Shown: positions 8,232-16,193 of the stretch, piece by piece | How positions within the stretch are numbered: the stretch's first letter is position 1 | How the letters are laid out: each line of letters begins with the position of its first letter | Source: Streptomyces sp. 8K308 | GTDB lineage: Bacteria > Actinomycetota > Actinomycetes > Streptomycetales > Streptomycetaceae | Direction of reading: 5' to 3' | DNA: 45,166 nt | NCBI RefSeq assembly: GCF_004348315.1 | Contig: NZ_SMKC01000016.1 | Coordinates: 1-45,166, forward strand | Made by a program: the position numbers and the translations under genes | Notes under the pieces: generated by a model | Databases searched by the model: none | What the model was told of the DNA's origin: nothing | What the model saw: the letters and a program-made list of their open reading frames with translations, nothing else

Positions 8232-9260
8232 GTGAGCGTGAAACCGGGAGAGCGACGCCGGCGGCCGACGATCCACGACGTGGCGCGGGTGGCCGGCGTC
8301 TCCCGGGGCACGGTCTCTCGGGTGCTCAACGGCGGCCACCACGTCAGCCCGGCCGCGGCCGAGGCGGTCAACGCGGCCATCCGCAAGACCGGTTACGTCG
8401 TCAACCGGCACGCCCGCTCGTTGATCACCGGCCGCACCGGCTCCGCCGCCTTCCTGCTCACCGAGCCGCAGGAGAAGTTCTTCGAGGACCCCAACTTCAA
8501 CGTGCTGCTGCGGGGTTGCACCGAGGCGCTGGCCGCCCACGACATCCCGCTGCTGCTGATGCTGGCCGGCACGGTCGACGAGCAGCGCCGGATCGTCCGC
8601 TACGTGGGCTCGGGCCACGTGGACGGGGTGCTGCTGATCTCCAGCCGTGCCGGCAGCCCGGTGGCCGAGCAGCTGGTGAGGGCCGGCGTGCCCGTGGTGG
8701 TCTGCGGCACCCCGCAGGTCACCGGCATCCGGCTGGCGCACGTGGCGGCGGACGACCGGGACGGTGCCCGCACCATGGTCCGGCACCTGCTGGGCATCGG
8801 CCGGCGCCGGATCGGCATCGTCACGGGTCCGTTGGACACGCCGGGCGGCGTGGAGCGGCTCGCGGGCTACCGCGAGGTCCTGGCCGGGGCCGGGGTGCCG
8901 TTCGATCCTGAGCTGGTCGCCGCCGGCGACTACAGCCGGGACAGCGGCGCCCGCGCCGCCGCCGAACTCCTCGCCCGCCGCCCGGACCTGGACGCCCTGT
9001 TCGTCGCCTCCGACCTGATGGCCCAAGGCGCGCTCTCCGCCCTGTCGGACGCCGGCCGGCGGGTCCCGGACGATGTCGCGGTCGGCGGCTTCGACGACTC
9101 GGCGGCAGCCGTCTCCGCCTCGCCAGCGCTGACCACCGTCCGTCAGCCCTGGGACCGGATCAGCGCCGAGATGGTCCGGCTGCTGCTCGCCCAGATCGAG
9201 GGCCAGGACTCCTCGGCGGTGATCCTCCCCACGGAGCTGGTCCGCCGCGAGTCGGCCTGA
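8232..9260 (+). CDS. LacI-family transcriptional repressor, probably of the galactan genes
   Basis: The 342-residue protein has an N-terminal LacI helix-turn-helix (TIHDVARVAGVSRGTVSRVLNG, residues about 12-34) with a hinge, then a periplasmic-binding-like sensor domain ending in VILPTELVRRESA. GTG 8232 is preceded by GGAGG (8221-8225). It probably represses the divergent GH42/GH53 and transporter promoters through the CTGTGAACGYTCACAG-like sites at 3651-3666 and 3741-3756. Without the TnpB element it would directly follow the permease operon. Its Shine-Dalgarno lies at or next to the element's left end, so its expression may now depend on a promoter in the element. Family is certain; the target is inferred. 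Confidence 0.93.
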   Translation: MSVKPGERRRRPTIHDVARVAGVSRGTVSRVLNGGHHVSPAAAEAVNAAIRKTGYVVNRHARSLITGRTGSAAFLLTEPQEKFFEDPNFNVLLRGCTEALAAHDIPLLLMLAGTVDEQRRIVRYVGSGHVDGVLLISSRAGSPVAEQLVRAGVPVVVCGTPQVTGIRLAHVAADDRDGARTMVRHLLGIGRRRIGIVTGPLDTPGGVERLAGYREVLAGAGVPFDPELVAAGDYSRDSGARAAAELLARRPDLDALFVASDLMAQGALSALSDAGRRVPDDVAVGGFDDSAAAVSASPALTTVRQPWDRISAEMVRLLLAQIEGQDSSAVILPTELVRRESA

Positions 9261-9322
9261 GCCGCGCGGCCCTGGCCCACCCAACGTGCCGGTGCTGTAG
9301 CGGAACTGATTCATTCGCAAGA

Positions 9323-9358
9323 TTGACCGGTTCCCGTCCCTCGCTAGATTGAACGCCG
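9323..9358 (+). promoter_or_regulatory. Promoter giving a probable leaderless kinase mRNA
   Basis: TTGACC (9323-9328) and TAGATT (9345-9350) are 16 bases apart. The expected transcription start, 7-8 bases after the -10, coincides with GTG 9358, and no Shine-Dalgarno is visible before that codon. Leaderless mRNAs are well known in actinomycetes. Confidence 0.65.
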
Positions 9359-11046
9359 TGCCTGCGCCTCTGAATGCCGAAGACCCCACCACCATCGCCG
9401 GATACCGGCTCACCGCCCGCCTCGGCGAGGGCGGGATGGGAAAGGTGTACCTGTCACACACGCCCGGCGGTCGGCCGATCGCCCTCAAGGTGATCCGGCC
9501 GGAAGTCGCCAGCGACCCCGAGTTCCGGCGACGGTTCCGGCAGGAGGTACAGGCGGCCGAGCGGGTACAGGGCCTGTACACCGCGCCCGTCATCGACAGC
9601 GACGCGGACGGGCCCCAGCCGTGGCTGGCCACCGCCTACGTCCCTGGCCCCTCCCTGCACAGCGCCGTCCGGGAACACGGCCCGCTGCCGCTCCGGGCGG
9701 CGGCGCGCGTGCTGGCCGGCGTCGCCGAGGCGTTGCAGGTCATCCACGGTGCGGGCGTCATCCATCGCGACCTCAAGCCGTCCAACGTCCTGCTCGCCGC
9801 CGACGGCCCGCGGGTGATCGACTTCGGCATCGCGCGGGCGGCCGACGCCACCTCGCTGACCCGCACCGGCGTCGCCGCCGGCACCCCGGCGTTCATGGCA
9901 CCCGAGCAGGCGATGGCCCAACCGGTCACGCCGGCGGCCGACGTCTTCGCCCTCGGCCTGATCGGGGTCTTCGTCACCGCCGGCTCCCCGCCGTTCGGGG
10001 ACGGTTCGTCGCCGGCCGTGCTGTACCGCATCGTGCACGAGGAGCCCGACCTGTCGGGCGTGCCGGCGGAGTTGCGTGAGCTCGTGACCCGGTGCCTGGC
10101 CAAGGCCCCGGCCGACCGGCCGGCTCCGGCCGAGGTCGTGGAGATGTGCCGGCCGTTGACGGGCGGCACCCCGCTCCCGGCGGAGGGTTGGCTGCCGCCC
10201 GCCGTGAGCGCCGAGATCGACCACCACGCGGCGACGGTCACCTCGCTGGCCGCCCAGCCGGCTCCGCCGGCGACGCCCCCGGCGTCGTTCCCCGCCGCTC
10301 CGCCGGCCACGCCGTTTCCCACGCCCCCGCCTCCTGCGGGGTTCCACGCCACCGCGCCTGGCACGCCGACGCACGTCCCGCCGGCCGGTCCGGCGCCACA
10401 GCGGCCCCGTCGCGGACGGAACGCCCTGCTGGCGGCCGTTGCCGTCTGCGCTGTGGTCGCCGGCGTGGTCGTCGGCGCCACGTTGCTGGGCGGAGGCGGC
10501 GACGAGAAGGCGGGCAACAACGACGCGGCGGGTGACGCGACGTCGCAGACGCCGACAGACTCGGAGCCGGCCCCGGAAGAGGAGGAGAGCGGGGAGCCGA
10601 CCGAGGAGGAGTCGGAGGCACCCACCGCCGAGCCGCCGGCCGATCCGGAGCCGGTCGTCTACGAGGACCTCTCGATCTCCGACTACTACGTCATCTCGCT
10701 GTGGCAGGACCCGCCGCGGCCGGTACGCGCGGAGGCCGGCCCCGGCTACGAGGGTGACCTCGGATACTCCGGATCGGACTTCATCCTCGAGCCTCGTCTG
10801 CTGACCACCGACGACAACACACTCGCCCTGCTCCGGCGTGACGAGACCGGCTCGCTCGACACCTGCCGCTCGGTGACCCGGTACACCGACACGCTCGTCA
10901 TCGAGGAGGAGGCCCCGCCCGGCTCGGAGATCTGCCTGACCACCACCGCGGGGGACATCGGCCTCATCACGGTCAAGGACTACACGACCGAGTACGTGAC
11001 CATCGACCTCACGGTCTGGCGCGGCGCCGCGCAGCAGACCGGCTGA
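9358..11046 (+). CDS. Membrane-anchored Ser/Thr protein kinase (PknB type)
   Basis: This eukaryote-type kinase has 562 residues from GTG 9358. The N-terminal kinase domain (about 15-270) has the Gly loop GEGGMGKVY, Lys44 (IALKVI), HRDLKPSN with catalytic Asp138, DFGIAR with Asp155, and the APEQ motif. A Pro/Ala-rich linker, one membrane helix (about 354-378), an acidic Glu/Pro-rich linker and an extracellular domain of about 120 residues with two Cys follow. The sensor domain is not a PASTA repeat and I do not recognise it. A TTG nine bases upstream is a less likely start because the promoter -10 box overlaps it. It stands alone with the ABC permease gene convergent 12 bases away; its substrate is unknown. 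Confidence 0.93.
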   Translation: MPAPLNAEDPTTIAGYRLTARLGEGGMGKVYLSHTPGGRPIALKVIRPEVASDPEFRRRFRQEVQAAERVQGLYTAPVIDSDADGPQPWLATAYVPGPSLHSAVREHGPLPLRAAARVLAGVAEALQVIHGAGVIHRDLKPSNVLLAADGPRVIDFGIARAADATSLTRTGVAAGTPAFMAPEQAMAQPVTPAADVFALGLIGVFVTAGSPPFGDGSSPAVLYRIVHEEPDLSGVPAELRELVTRCLAKAPADRPAPAEVVEMCRPLTGGTPLPAEGWLPPAVSAEIDHHAATVTSLAAQPAPPATPPASFPAAPPATPFPTPPPPAGFHATAPGTPTHVPPAGPAPQRPRRGRNALLAAVAVCAVVAGVVVGATLLGGGGDEKAGNNDAAGDATSQTPTDSEPAPEEEESGEPTEEESEAPTAEPPADPEPVVYEDLSISDYYVISLWQDPPRPVRAEAGPGYEGDLGYSGSDFILEPRLLTTDDNTLALLRRDETGSLDTCRSVTRYTDTLVIEEEAPPGSEICLTTTAGDIGLITVKDYTTEYVTIDLTVWRGAAQQTG

Positions 11047-11058
11047 CCGCGCGCCGGC

Positions 11059-11811
11059 TCAGGCCGGCTGTCGTCGGAAGGCCCGGGCGCCCGCGAACAG
11101 GCAGAGCCCGGCCAGGGCGACGGTGACGGCGGCGCCGGCGGCCAGTGTGCCGTTGGCGTAGTGGCCGAGGAACGCCTCCCGCACGGCGTCCACGGTGTAG
11201 CGGATCGGCACGACCCGGGACGCGCCGTCCAGCCAGGCCGGGGCCAGGGTCATCGGCAGCAGCAGTCCGGAGAGCAGCATCAGCGGTATCGCCGCCGTGT
11301 TGGCCACGGCGGCGAACTCCGGGGCGGTGCGCGTCCGCGTGGCGAGCCCGTAGGAGAGGGCGGAAAGTGCCGCCGCCAGCACGCCCACCAGGAACAGGCC
11401 GATCAGCACCCCGGCGAACGGCGCGCGCAGCCCGAGGGCGAGGCCGAGCAGCACCAGGGCGACGGCCTGGGTCAGGAGTTGGACGACGTCGCGCAGGGTG
11501 CGGCCGAGCAGCAGGGCCAGCGGGCTCACCGGGGTGACCCGCAGCCGGTCGTACACCCCCAGGTTGCGGTCCATCAGCAGCCCGAGTCCGACGAAGGAGC
11601 CGCCGAGGAGGGTGAGTTGGACGAGCACGCCGGGGACGAGCGCCTGCCAGGACGTGCCGCCGGTGCCCAGGTCGAGCTCGGTCAGCAGCGGGCCGAAGAG
11701 GGCGAGGAAGAGCAGCGGCTGGAGCATGGCGAAGACCACGTTGGTCCGCGAGCGGAGGGTGGCCCGCAGGGCGCGGCCGAAGACGATTCCGGTGTCGGTA
11801 AGCAGGGTCAC
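11059..11811 (-). CDS. ABC-2 type exporter permease (DrrB-like)
   Basis: This is a 250-residue membrane subunit with about six helices and the ABC-2 fold (VFAMLQPLLFLALFGP early; PLMLLSGLLLPM and ALAGLCLFAGARAFRR late). GTG 11811 is preceded by AGGAA. It follows the ATPase gene by 23 bases, forming a DrrAB-like drug or lipid exporter. A divergent TetR gene suggests induction by a small-molecule ligand. The cargo is unknown. Confidence 0.9.
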   Translation of the reverse strand: MTLLTDTGIVFGRALRATLRSRTNVVFAMLQPLLFLALFGPLLTELDLGTGGTSWQALVPGVLVQLTLLGGSFVGLGLLMDRNLGVYDRLRVTPVSPLALLLGRTLRDVVQLLTQAVALVLLGLALGLRAPFAGVLIGLFLVGVLAAALSALSYGLATRTRTAPEFAAVANTAAIPLMLLSGLLLPMTLAPAWLDGASRVVPIRYTVDAVREAFLGHYANGTLAAGAAVTVALAGLCLFAGARAFRRQPA

Positions 11812-11834
11812 GGTGGGTTCCTGACGAGCGTTTC

Positions 11835-12614
11835 CTAGACGGCGAGGGGTTCGTCGGTCGCGGTGCGGCCGGTGATGGCGAGGAAGGCGTCCTGGAGGCT
11901 GGCGGCCGGGTCGCCGGCGTGGTGGCGCTTGAGCTCGGCCGCGGTGCCCTCGGCGGCGACGGTGCCGCCGTCCACGACGACGATGCGGTCGGCGAGCGCG
12001 TCGGCCTCGTCCAGGTAGTGGGTGGTGAGGAAGACCGTGGTGCCGTGCCGGTCGCGGATCCGCCGGACGAGCCGCCAGAGGTCCGCGCGGCTGGCCGGGT
12101 CGAGGCCCGTGGTCGGCTCGTCGAGGAACAGCACCTCGGGGCGGTTGACCAGGCCGAGCGCGATCTCCAGGCGGCGGCGCTGGCCGCCGGAGAGCGCGGC
12201 GGTGGGCCGTTCGAGCAGCTCGCCGAGCCCGAGGTCGTCGGCCAGCTCCTCCGCCCGGGCCGCGGCCTCGGCCCGGCCGAGCCGGTGCAGCCTGCCCTGG
12301 GTGACCAGTTCCTCGCGGCCGGGGCAGGCGGGGTCGAGACCGCCGGACTGCGCCACGTAGCCGATCCGCCGGCGGACGGCGGCCGGGTCGCGCCGCAGGT
12401 CGTGGCCGGCGACCTCGGCCTGGCCGCCGGTCGGCGGCAGCAGGGTGGTGAGCATGCGCAGGGTCGTGGTCTTGCCGGCGCCGTTGGGGCCGAGAAAGCC
12501 GAGGATCTCGCCGCGTTCGACGGTCAGGTCGACACCGCGCACCGCGTGCACGGGGCCGGTCCTGAGCCGGAAGGTCCGGGCGAGCCCCCGGGTCGTGATG
12601 ACGGGGGATGACAT
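11835..12614 (-). CDS. ABC exporter ATP-binding protein (DrrA-like)
   Basis: This is a cytoplasmic ATPase of 259 residues. It has Walker A GPNGAGKTT, the signature LSGGQRRR, Walker B LFLDEPTTGLDP and the switch His in LTTHYLDEAD. The DrrA family energises export through the adjacent ABC-2 permease. The ATG at 12614 lacks a clear Shine-Dalgarno. The region shared with the divergent TetR gene contains TGCA-N4-TGCA (12649-12660), a possible operator half-site pair. Confidence 0.93.
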   Translation of the reverse strand: MSSPVITTRGLARTFRLRTGPVHAVRGVDLTVERGEILGFLGPNGAGKTTTLRMLTTLLPPTGGQAEVAGHDLRRDPAAVRRRIGYVAQSGGLDPACPGREELVTQGRLHRLGRAEAAARAEELADDLGLGELLERPTAALSGGQRRRLEIALGLVNRPEVLFLDEPTTGLDPASRADLWRLVRRIRDRHGTTVFLTTHYLDEADALADRIVVVDGGTVAAEGTAAELKRHHAGDPAASLQDAFLAITGRTATDEPLAV

Positions 12615-12689
12615 GCGGCCGATGAAAACATAGCGCGCTGCAAAGATGCAATCGACTTAGGTTTTGCCATGCGCTTCGACTTTTCGGGC

Positions 12690-12701
12690 TAGACTGCGCC
12701 C
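12690..12701 (+). promoter_or_regulatory. -10 box of the TetR gene, probably leaderless
   Basis: TAGACT (12690-12695) lies 6 bases before the ATG at 12702, and there is no Shine-Dalgarno, so transcription would begin at or next to the start codon. The -35 region is weak. Confidence 0.45.
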
Positions 12702-13358
12702 ATGACGCCAAGCACCGACGGTCTGCGGGAGCGGAAGAAGCGCCAGACCCGCCAGCGCATCCACCAGGCGGCCACCGAGCTGTTCGTGGCCCGTGGCTTC
12801 GACGAGGTCACGATCGCCGAGGTCGCGGAGGCCGCCGAGGTGTCCGTGAACACGCTGTACAACTACATCGAGGCCAAGGAGGACCTCGTCCTGCCGCGCG
12901 ACCAGGAGTTCGCCCAGCGCCTCGCCGACTTCGTCATGGAGCGCGCACCAGGCGAGTCGGCCGCGCGGGCCGTGCTCGGCCGGCTCCGCGACGAGGTGCA
13001 CCGGCGCGACCCGAGCCTGGGCCTCACCGAGGGCTTCGCCCGCGTCTACGCGATGATGCGGGCCGCCCCGACCCTGACCGCCCGTCTCGAACAGCTGGGG
13101 CAGCGGATGACCGCCGCGCTCGCCGTGGTGCTGGCGGAGGAGACCGGCGCCGCGCCCGACGCCCCGCTCCCCCGCGTGGTCGCCACCCAGCTGGGCTCGT
13201 TGCACGCCCTCGTCTACTCCGAGATCGGCCGGCTGATCAGCGCCGGGCAGCACCCGGACGCGATCGCCGAGGCCGTGCTCGCGCTGCTCGACGCCGCCGA
13301 GGAGATCCTCGGCGAGCCGATCCTCACCTACGCCACCCGAGACACCCGAGAGGAGTGA
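12702..13358 (+). CDS. TetR-family regulator
   Basis: The 218-residue protein has an N-terminal TetR helix-turn-helix (RQRIHQAATELFVARGFDEV, then IAEVAEAAEVSVNTLYNYI) and a ligand-binding C-terminal domain. It is divergent from the DrrAB-like exporter genes, the usual arrangement for a repressor of an efflux system, and probably represses itself too. The ligand cannot be read from the sequence. The next gene starts two bases after its stop. Confidence 0.92.
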   Translation: MTPSTDGLRERKKRQTRQRIHQAATELFVARGFDEVTIAEVAEAAEVSVNTLYNYIEAKEDLVLPRDQEFAQRLADFVMERAPGESAARAVLGRLRDEVHRRDPSLGLTEGFARVYAMMRAAPTLTARLEQLGQRMTAALAVVLAEETGAAPDAPLPRVVATQLGSLHALVYSEIGRLISAGQHPDAIAEAVLALLDAAEEILGEPILTYATRDTREE

Positions 13359-13360
13359 CC

Positions 13361-13681
13361 GTGTTCCGCGTCACCGTCCGCGGCGCCTTCGAGGGCCTGA
13401 GCGACGCCGACCGCGCCCGGCTCGCCACCGAGCCCGGCCTGCTGGGGCCCGCCTACACCGAGCACGGCGCCTTCACCTGCGACCGGACGATGACCGCGTT
13501 CTCGTTCCGCTGCCAGGTGCCGGCCGAGGACGAGCGCGACGGCGAGGCCGATGCCACGGCCCGCGCCATCGCCGCCCTGGAGGCGCACGGCTTCCCGCAC
13601 CGGATCCTGCGCGTCGCGGTCACCGACCTGCGAGCCGTCAGGATCCGCCGCCGGAGCCGGCGGGAGGTCAGGCGGGGCTGA
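13361..13681 (+). CDS. Small conserved protein, DUF6204-like
   Basis: The 106-residue protein begins VFRVTVRGAFEGLSDADRA and has the pattern AFTCDRTMTAFSFRCQV, resembling the DUF6204 family of actinomycetes. The function is unknown. GTG 13361 is preferred over GTG 13355 because AGGAG (13351-13355) is correctly spaced only for the former. It is probably co-transcribed with the TetR gene. Its 3' end overlaps the convergent RDD gene by 14 bases. Confidence 0.75.
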   Translation: MFRVTVRGAFEGLSDADRARLATEPGLLGPAYTEHGAFTCDRTMTAFSFRCQVPAEDERDGEADATARAIAALEAHGFPHRILRVAVTDLRAVRIRRRSRREVRRG

Positions 13682-14360
13682 GCGGCTCAGCCGGCACCTC
13701 GCCGTCCGCGGCGCCCCGGCGCCGCAGCGCCCCGCCAAGACGGCCGAGGGCCGCGCCGACCTGCCAGGCGTTGGCGACCGTCGTCCCGGTCAGCCGGTCC
13801 GCCAGCGACCGCCGCGAACCCACCAGCGCCAGCAGCACGTTGAGGGCGAAGACCGCCACGGCGACGACCCAGCACAGCACCGAGAGCCCGAACGCGCCAC
13901 CGACCAGCAGGCAGCAGGCGAGCGCGTACCAGCCGACGTCGACCATCGTGAGCACCGCGGCGCGGGCCGCCCAGCGACCACGCCCCGGTCGGCCCGCCCC
14001 CTCGTGCCGCCGCTGGACACGCAGGTTGGTCAACGCCTGCCCGAGCGTGCGACCCATGAGCGCGAGCGAGGCGAAGTGGTAGAGGAAGGTGAAGGCCACC
14101 AGCGCGGCGAACGCCTGCCAGACGGCGTTCACCGCCGAGCGCCACACCGACTCCCCGGCGTCCTGGCCCGCCCCCACCAGGTCGCCGTCGGAGGTGATGA
14201 CCTCCCAGGCGGTCGTGCCCGCCAGACTGGTCACGTCGGTCAGCTGGGCGCTGATCCGGTTGAACGTCAGCCAGCCGAGCAGGGTGGCGACCCCGACGAC
14301 GGCGGCGAAATCCAGCAGCCAGGCGCACGACCTGCGGGTGCGCGGCGGACGTGGGTGCAT
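13668..14360 (-). CDS. RDD family membrane protein
   Basis: This is a 230-residue integral membrane protein. RDD features are visible: Arg and Asp in RRSCAWLLDF at the first helix, the loop MGRTLGQALTNLRVQRR, and the second Asp in SLADRLTGTTV near the end. Between helices 1 and 2 there is an external segment of about 50 residues. ATG 14360 has a strong GGGGGAGG site. RDD proteins include Na+/H+ antiporter-like and uncharacterised transport proteins, so the exact role is open. Confidence 0.85.
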   Translation of the reverse strand: MHPRPPRTRRSCAWLLDFAAVVGVATLLGWLTFNRISAQLTDVTSLAGTTAWEVITSDGDLVGAGQDAGESVWRSAVNAVWQAFAALVAFTFLYHFASLALMGRTLGQALTNLRVQRRHEGAGRPGRGRWAARAAVLTMVDVGWYALACCLLVGGAFGLSVLCWVVAVAVFALNVLLALVGSRRSLADRLTGTTVANAWQVGAALGRLGGALRRRGAADGEVPAEPLSPA

Positions 14361-14607
14361 CGGTCCTCCCCCAAGGTGAGCTCCACAGTCTAGGGACGCG
14401 CGTGGGCACCCGCCCGCGTTTCGCCGACATCCGCCCATCGGGTGAACCGGCCCTGCGGCGCCGACCGTCGGGCGCTCCGCCGGGACACGACGGACGGTGA
14501 CCACCGTCGTCCAGCCCGAAGGGACCCCCCGCGTGACCGTCACCGCGCCAGCGACCACGGCACCCGCGCGTACGGCGTGCCGCACGCCTACGCGCTCGCC
14601 CAGGCCA

Positions 14608-14976
14608 GCGGTTGAAGGGGGTGCCGCTCAGGAAGGGCGCGGGCGCGCCCGGCAGGCCGATCTCGAGCAACGGCTCGCCGGCGAGGGTGAACTGTCGCAC
14701 CGTGTGGTCGCCGCTGTCGGTGAGGAGGATCGTGCCGTCGGGCCCCGGGCTGGCGCCGTGCGGCCTGTCGAAGAGTCCCGCGCCCCAGGTGGTGACGAGT
14801 GAGCCGTCGCGTTCGAGTACCACGACGGGGCGCGGTCCGCGGTTGAAGAGGTAGACCCGGTCGCGGTCGTCGACGGTGATGCCCGCGACCTCGCCGAGCA
14901 CGACGTCGTCCGGCAGCCGCGCCCAGGACTCCTGGGGAACGAACCGGTACTCACCCTGTCCCACGGTGATCGTCAT
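14608..14976 (-). pseudogene. Truncated NHL-repeat (beta-propeller) protein
   Basis: From ATG 14976 (AGAAGGG upstream) about 120 residues read clearly as the first blades of an NHL/six-bladed propeller, with PDGTILLTDSGDHTVRQF and GLPGAPAPFLSGTPFNR. Similarity stops at about 14608, right after GTPFNR, where related proteins continue for roughly 200 residues. Past that point the frame stays open but reads as random Arg/Gly-rich sequence. The gene is therefore a 5' fragment, probably cut by a deletion. The intact family includes peptidyl-amidating-lyase-like proteins. Confidence 0.75.
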
Positions 14977-15036
14977 CGGTCTCGCCCTTCTCCCCCTGCC
15001 TGCTGATCGCACACGGGCCGGGGTTGCGAAACCAAT

Positions 15037-15058
15037 TCTGGATGCTTAGAGTCCAGGA
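15037..15058. promoter_or_regulatory. Rrf2-type operator at the Rrf2 gene start
   Basis: The 22-base site reads TCTGGA-N10-CCAGGA, with inverted arms CTGGA (15038-15042) and TCCAG (15052-15056). The same spaced motif occurs at 15588-15609 before the AhpD-like gene. It lies just upstream of the translation start, consistent with autoregulation. Confidence 0.65.
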
Positions 15059-15065
15059 TATGCGG

Positions 15066-15545
15066 ATGAGCGAGGGCGTCGAGTGGGCGCTGCACAGCTG
15101 CCTGAACCTGGCCTGGGCGGAGCCGGGCGAGGCGATGACGGCGAAGCGGCTCGCGGCGTTCTACGAGCTTCCGCCCGCATATCTGAACAAGCAGCTCCAG
15201 GCGTTGGCCAGGGCCGGGATCGTCACGTCGACGCCCGGGCCGCGCGGCGGCTTCCGGCTGGCGCGGGAGCTGGAGCGGATCACGCTGTTGGACGTGGTGA
15301 CGGCGATCGAGGGGCCGGGCGAGGCGTTCCGGTGCGAGCAGGTGCTGCGCAGGGGGCCCGACGGGCGGGAGGACGTCGACTACCGGTTGTCGTGCGCCGT
15401 CTCGCAGGCCATGCGGCGGGCCGAGCTGGCCTGGCGCAGGGAGCTGGCCGGCCAGACGCTGGCCGACATCAGGGCGACGGTCGAGCGGCGCCATCCGCGA
15501 ACCCCCCAGCGGACCCGCGACTGGTTCGCGAGCCGCCGGGGGTAG
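15066..15545 (+). CDS. Rrf2-family transcriptional regulator
   Basis: The regulator has about 159 residues from ATG 15066, chosen because AGGA (15055-15058) lies 7 bases upstream; ATG 15060 is an alternative. The winged helix covers MTAKRLAAFYELPPAYLNKQ to GPRGGFRLAR. The C-terminal part has two Cys (FRCEQ and LSCAVS) in the region where NsrR/IscR relatives carry three cluster ligands, so iron-sulfur binding is doubtful and thiol sensing is possible. It probably represses itself and the AhpD-like gene through the shared 22-base site. Divergent to it is the truncated NHL gene. Confidence 0.88.
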   Translation: MSEGVEWALHSCLNLAWAEPGEAMTAKRLAAFYELPPAYLNKQLQALARAGIVTSTPGPRGGFRLARELERITLLDVVTAIEGPGEAFRCEQVLRRGPDGREDVDYRLSCAVSQAMRRAELAWRRELAGQTLADIRATVERRHPRTPQRTRDWFASRRG

Positions 15546-15587
15546 GGCCCACCACCGCGGCGAGCCCGTCTCGCCGCGCGGGTGAAA

Positions 15588-15609
15588 TCTGGACATCTAA
15601 CACCCAGGA
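15588..15609. promoter_or_regulatory. Rrf2-type operator upstream of the AhpD-like gene
   Basis: TCTGGA-N10-CCAGGA, identical in layout to 15037-15058. An extra half-site TCCAG follows at 15612-15616. It is most simply read as the target of the adjacent Rrf2 protein. Confidence 0.65.
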
Positions 15610-15652
15610 AATCCAGAAAACGAGCAAGAGAGAACCAGAGGAGAGCGGGAGC

Positions 15653-16105
15653 ATGCAGGCACGGATGAGCATCAGGAAGCCGGCGGCACAGGGGATGCGG
15701 GCGATGATGGCGCTCGAGGCGTACGTCTCCGCCAGCCCGTTGCCGTACGCCGTCAAGGAGTTGGTGAAGCTGCGGGTCAGCCAGATCAACGGCTGCGGCT
15801 TCTGCGTGGACATGCACGCCAGGGACGCCAAGAAGGGCGGCGAGACCGATGAGCGCCTCTTCGCCGTCGCGGCCTGGCGGGAGGCGCCGTACTTCACCGA
15901 CGCCGAGCGGGCCGCCCTGGCCCTCGCCGAGGCGGCGACCCGCATCGCCGACAACGCGGCGGGCGTGCCCACCGAGGTGTGGGACGAGGCGGCCAGGCAC
16001 TACGACGAGGAGCAGCTGGCCGGGCTGGTCATGGCCATCGCGGCCATCAACGCCTGGAACCGGATCAACGTCACCCTCCGGCAGCCGGCCGGGGCCACGA
16101 TGTAG
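15653..16105 (+). CDS. AhpD-like / carboxymuconolactone decarboxylase family protein
   Basis: The 150-residue protein has the redox motif NGCGFCVDMHARDA (CxxC followed by His), typical of AhpD-like alkylhydroperoxidases. Such proteins reduce peroxides or act as thiol oxidoreductases. ATG 15653 has GAGGAG nine bases upstream; ATG 15665 is an alternative. It is next to the Rrf2 gene and shares its operator motif, suggesting induction by a thiol- or peroxide-type stress signal. That inference rests on family and context only. Confidence 0.9.
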   Translation: MQARMSIRKPAAQGMRAMMALEAYVSASPLPYAVKELVKLRVSQINGCGFCVDMHARDAKKGGETDERLFAVAAWREAPYFTDAERAALALAEAATRIADNAAGVPTEVWDEAARHYDEEQLAGLVMAIAAINAWNRINVTLRQPAGATM

Positions 16106-16130
16106 CACGGCGGCTCAGGAGACGCCGGCG

Positions 16131-16165
16131 CCGGTCCGCGCCCCACGGCGTGGGGCACGGACCGG
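16131..16165. terminator. Bidirectional terminator between the AhpD-like and phoX genes
   Basis: CCGGTCCG, one unpaired base, GCCCCAC, loop GGC, GTGGGGC, one unpaired base, CGGACCGG. This 15-bp interrupted stem lies between two convergent genes. Confidence 0.8.
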
Positions 16166-16193
16166 TCGGCCTGCCGCGGCGGCCCGGTGGGGG

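Noticed and set aside
11059..12711. Apparent fusion of an ABC ATPase and permease in one frame
   Set aside because: The first half is a shadow frame of the ATPase gene. The real permease starts at GTG 11811.
13687..15012. Minus-strand frame of 441 codons covering the NHL fragment and the RDD gene
   Set aside because: Only the first part encodes NHL sequence. The rest is an Arg/Gly-rich shadow of the RDD gene.
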